NCBI GenBank assembly: GCA_017616575.1
Contig: JAFZXW010000064.1
Span: forward strand, 1-5,991
DNA length: 5,991 bases
Source of the DNA: Candidatus Methanomethylophilaceae archaeon
Lineage (GTDB): Archaea; Thermoplasmatota; Thermoplasmata; Methanomassiliicoccales; Methanomethylophilaceae
Direction: 5' to 3'
Made by a program: the position numbers and the translations under genes. This document shows, piece by piece, positions 4,543-5,991 of the stretch (position 1 is the first letter of the stretch; every line of letters starts with the position of its first letter). The notes beneath the pieces were generated by a model. That model saw only the letters and a list, made by a program, of their open reading frames with translations, was not told the DNA's origin and did no database searches.

Positions 4543-5514
4543 ATGGTCGCGATCGAGCCGTTCCAGGGCGTCAGGCCCGCGTCGGGAAAGCCGCTTGACG
4601 TCAAGTCGCTTCTGCGCCCAGGGCCGGACAAGAGGTTCAGGGAGGCCGGGAAGACCGTTCAATCCTGGCTCGGAGACGGGACCTTGACGCGCGACGACGT
4701 CTCGTTTTACATTTATGAGCAGAAGCTTCCTGACGGACGCTCACGCAAAGGGCTGGTCGGGGCCTTAGAGGCTGCCGGCATCGAAAAATTAGGATCGGCC
4801 AATCCCCGTCAGAAAACCGAGAGCGTCGCGGCGTCAGAAGACACGGGGTTCCAGCTGGAGCCTGTCGTCTGCATTTCGGAGAAGCTGCCGGAATCCCCAG
4901 ACGGAGAGCTGTTGCTTTCATTCGAGGATGAAAACGGAACCTCCCACAGGCTGCTGAGGATTCCTGCAGACAATAACTACGACATCGGATGGGCGATCGC
5001 GGTCGACGGACTCCAGCACCTGGGAACGGGCAAGGCCATGGCAGTCGTCTTCTCAGCCGATGATTCATGGATTTCTCCGGTCCACAGAATGGTCGACACC
5101 GGCAGCATATCGGAGAAGAACGCCCAGAAAGGCATCTCCAAGGCCTTAGAACTGACTGACACGACTCTGGAAGACGTGCGCGCAGGAGCCGGGAGATTCA
5201 GCCTCGTGTTCAAATCCGGAAAGTGCTTCGCTGTAGAAAGCGAATCGAAATATATGGACGCCCGCCTCGTTCAGGACGCGATCCTGGACGGCGTCTACAA
5301 ATCCGACGAGGGGAAAGGGAGGGTCACATACTCTTACGACTTGGACCAAGTCTTAGACGAGATGGCCGAGAAGAAGCACGACCTTGCCATCGTCATGAAG
5401 GCTCCTAGCCTTGACTTATTGCGCGAAACGTCATCCAAGGCGCCGAAGAACGTCGTGGCGTTCCCGCCGGAAGTCCTGGGCGGAATGATATTCTGCCCCG
5501 TGCGCCGATTTTGA
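4543..5514 (+). CDS. Short, divergent DUF1015-family-like protein
   Basis: This is a 323-residue soluble protein. The N-terminal IEPFQGVRP (residues 4-12), the segment around 40-75 (SWLGDGTL...FYIYEQ...GRSRKGLVGAL) and the C-terminal FPPEVLGGMIFCPV (about 307-320) match the order of conserved blocks I know from DUF1015 proteins. Usual members are around 400 residues. This one lacks the N-terminal PPYDV-type block, and the HExT-type motif after the G-rich strand is not recognisable (SANPRQKTE there instead). The function of the family is not established to my knowledge. The gene uses TTA leucine codons at least five times, which I did not see in its neighbours, suggesting relaxed selection or a different origin. 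It is a separate transcription unit with its own TATA box, and its 3' end converges with tRNA-Thr. Confidence 0.72.
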   Translation: MVAIEPFQGVRPASGKPLDVKSLLRPGPDKRFREAGKTVQSWLGDGTLTRDDVSFYIYEQKLPDGRSRKGLVGALEAAGIEKLGSANPRQKTESVAASEDTGFQLEPVVCISEKLPESPDGELLLSFEDENGTSHRLLRIPADNNYDIGWAIAVDGLQHLGTGKAMAVVFSADDSWISPVHRMVDTGSISEKNAQKGISKALELTDTTLEDVRAGAGRFSLVFKSGKCFAVESESKYMDARLVQDAILDGVYKSDEGKGRVTYSYDLDQVLDEMAEKKHDLAIVMKAPSLDLLRETSSKAPKNVVAFPPEVLGGMIFCPVRRF

Positions 5515-5524
5515 AATATACAAT

Positions 5525-5539
5525 CTTTCGATGCGAAAG
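5525..5539. terminator. Palindrome in the convergent gap, possible terminator
   Basis: CTTTCG (5525-5530) and CGAAAG (5534-5539) form a perfect inverted repeat around ATG. It sits between the end of the DUF1015-like gene and the 3' end of the opposing tRNA-Thr. On the - strand a CTTCTTCTTTG pyrimidine tract (5558-5568) directly follows the tRNA and is the likelier stop signal for it. Confidence 0.4.
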
Positions 5540-5567
5540 CAAACGCGAATCGCTGACAAAGAAGAAG

Positions 5568-5642
5568 TGGAGCCGCTGATGGGAATTGGACCCACGACCT
5601 ACGCCTTACCAAGGCGTCGCTATACCCCTTAGCCACAGCGGC
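5568..5642 (-). tRNA. tRNA-Thr (anticodon GGU), CCA encoded
   Basis: This is a full cloverleaf. The acceptor GCCGCUG pairs with CAGCGGC, with discriminator U73, which is usual for archaeal threonine tRNAs. The D-stem GCUA/UAGC has four perfect pairs. The anticodon stem ACGCC/GGCGU carries loop UUGGUAA, placing GGU at 5608-5610 (read on the - strand), for ACC/ACU codons. The T-stem is GUGGG/CCCAU. The mature body is 5571-5642 and the next three bases encode CCA (5568-5570), unlike the tRNA-Arg in this window. The T-loop reads UCCAAUU, with C where U55 is normally invariant. Confidence 0.93.
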
Positions 5643-5670
5643 ATGTGTGAGTGTGGCTATATACACATTG

Positions 5671-5678
5671 TTTATAAA
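5671..5678 (-). promoter_or_regulatory. TATA box of tRNA-Thr
   Basis: The sequence TTTATAAA lies 29-36 bases upstream of the mature tRNA-Thr 5' end, fitting a transcript with a short leader. A second TATA-like core (CTATATAC, 5658-5665) is closer to the tRNA and less well spaced. Confidence 0.5.
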
Positions 5679-5801
5679 GATATCTACAACCGGATTCAGC
5701 GCTGGGACCATGGCCTTCTTCCTGGACGTAAAGCCTGGCATCACATCCAAAGAAGACGGCATGATATCAAAACCGTCGCTGCTGGCAGAATTCCCGACAA
5801 G

Positions 5802-5808
5802 TTATATC
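5802..5808 (+). promoter_or_regulatory. TATA-like box of rqcH
   Basis: TTATATC ends 25 bases before the rqcH ATG at 5834, with no Shine-Dalgarno sequence between them. This is consistent with a leaderless or very short-leader transcript. Confidence 0.5.
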
Positions 5809-5833
5809 CATGATGCCCGCATAATCCGAGGTC

Positions 5834-5991
5834 ATGAAGAAAGAGATGAGCTCCTTCGACGTCCGCTCCATAGTCACCGAGATCTCCGGCGTCGAGGGCG
5901 CGCACATGGACAAGATATACCACTGGGGCGCCAAGAACGTCCTCTTCCGCTTGAACGTTCAGGGGGAGGGGAAGAAGGAGCTCTTCTTCAA
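5834..5991 (+). CDS. rqcH: RqcH/NEMF-family (NFACT) ribosome-rescue protein, 3'-truncated by window
   Basis: Only the first 52 codons are present, and the frame is open to the window end. The start MSSFDVRSIVTEISGVEGAH (residues 5-24), then MDKIYHW, NVLFRLNVQGEG and KKELFF, is the hallmark of the NFACT-N domain of archaeal RqcH / eukaryotic NEMF (Rqc2). These proteins bind obstructed large ribosomal subunits with peptidyl-tRNA and, in bacteria and probably archaea, recruit tRNA-Ala to add alanine tails that mark the nascent chain for degradation. Older annotations call them fibronectin-binding proteins. ATG at 5834 is chosen for the TATA-like spacing; the internal ATG at 5846 begins exactly at MSSFDV and is a reasonable alternative start. 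Confidence 0.88.
   Translation, partial: MKKEMSSFDVRSIVTEISGVEGAHMDKIYHWGAKNVLFRLNVQGEGKKELFF

Larger units (their letters stand above)
5643..5833. other. Intergenic stretch between tRNA-Thr and rqcH
   Basis: This gap of 191 bases holds the divergent promoters of tRNA-Thr and rqcH. A + frame opens at ATG 5710, but it runs without a stop out of frame through rqcH and shows atypical codons, so I do not count it as a gene. I see no other feature. Confidence 0.5.

Noticed and set aside
3429..4631. 400-residue - strand frame opposite hypE
   Set aside because: Shadow of hypE; His/Asp/Gly-rich peptide without recognisable motifs.
5710..5991. + frame from ATG 5710 with a TATA-like box upstream
   Set aside because: It has no stop before it overlaps rqcH out of frame, its codons differ from local usage, and the upstream TATA-like box is better explained by tRNA-Thr.
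1..5991. CRISPR array or insertion sequence
   Set aside because: No regularly spaced repeats, no transposase and no terminal repeats with target duplications were seen.

Overview
The window reads as a piece of a GC-rich archaeal chromosome. It has two archaeal-type tRNA genes. TATA-like boxes, centred 26-30 bases upstream, precede four protein starts (apt, hypE, the DUF1015-like gene, rqcH), and Shine-Dalgarno signals are largely absent, which suggests leaderless transcripts. An rqcH/NEMF-type NFACT gene and a [NiFe]-hydrogenase maturation gene are also present. I infer a Thermoplasmata-like euryarchaeon, possibly a methanogen such as Methanomassiliicoccales. That placement rests on overall style, not on a database match.

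Layout. Bases 1-1761 hold a translationally coupled pair on the + strand: a soluble helical, coiled-coil-like protein (possibly cut at the window edge) and an SPFH-domain protein with two C-terminal zinc ribbons. Bases 1762-2261 hold no convincing protein. They contain a post-stop hairpin, two tandem hairpins of equal size, an AT-rich island with nested inverted repeats and a TATA-like box, and then a GC-rich stretch that folds into a very long imperfect hairpin. That last stretch is a candidate unidentified structured RNA.

Bases 2262-4502 form one uninterrupted + strand reading frame of 746 codons. It contains three unrelated parts: adenine phosphoribosyltransferase (apt), a PEBP/YbhB-like protein, and hypE. 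A tRNA-Arg(UCG) gene lies antisense between the last two. The simplest reading is three genes whose separating stop codons are missing, through a possible one-base indel at the apt/PEBP junction and a lost stop after PEBP, rather than a true triple fusion. The hypE start has its own TATA-like box.

Bases 4543-5514 encode a short, divergent DUF1015-like protein with unusual leucine codons. A convergent tRNA-Thr(GGU) follows on the - strand. The window ends in the first 52 codons of an RqcH/NEMF-family gene on the + strand. Apart from the coiled-coil/SPFH pair, the genes look like independently transcribed housekeeping genes (purine salvage, hydrogenase maturation, ribosome rescue, tRNAs). The two most interesting items are the structured intergenic RNA candidate and the merged reading frame.
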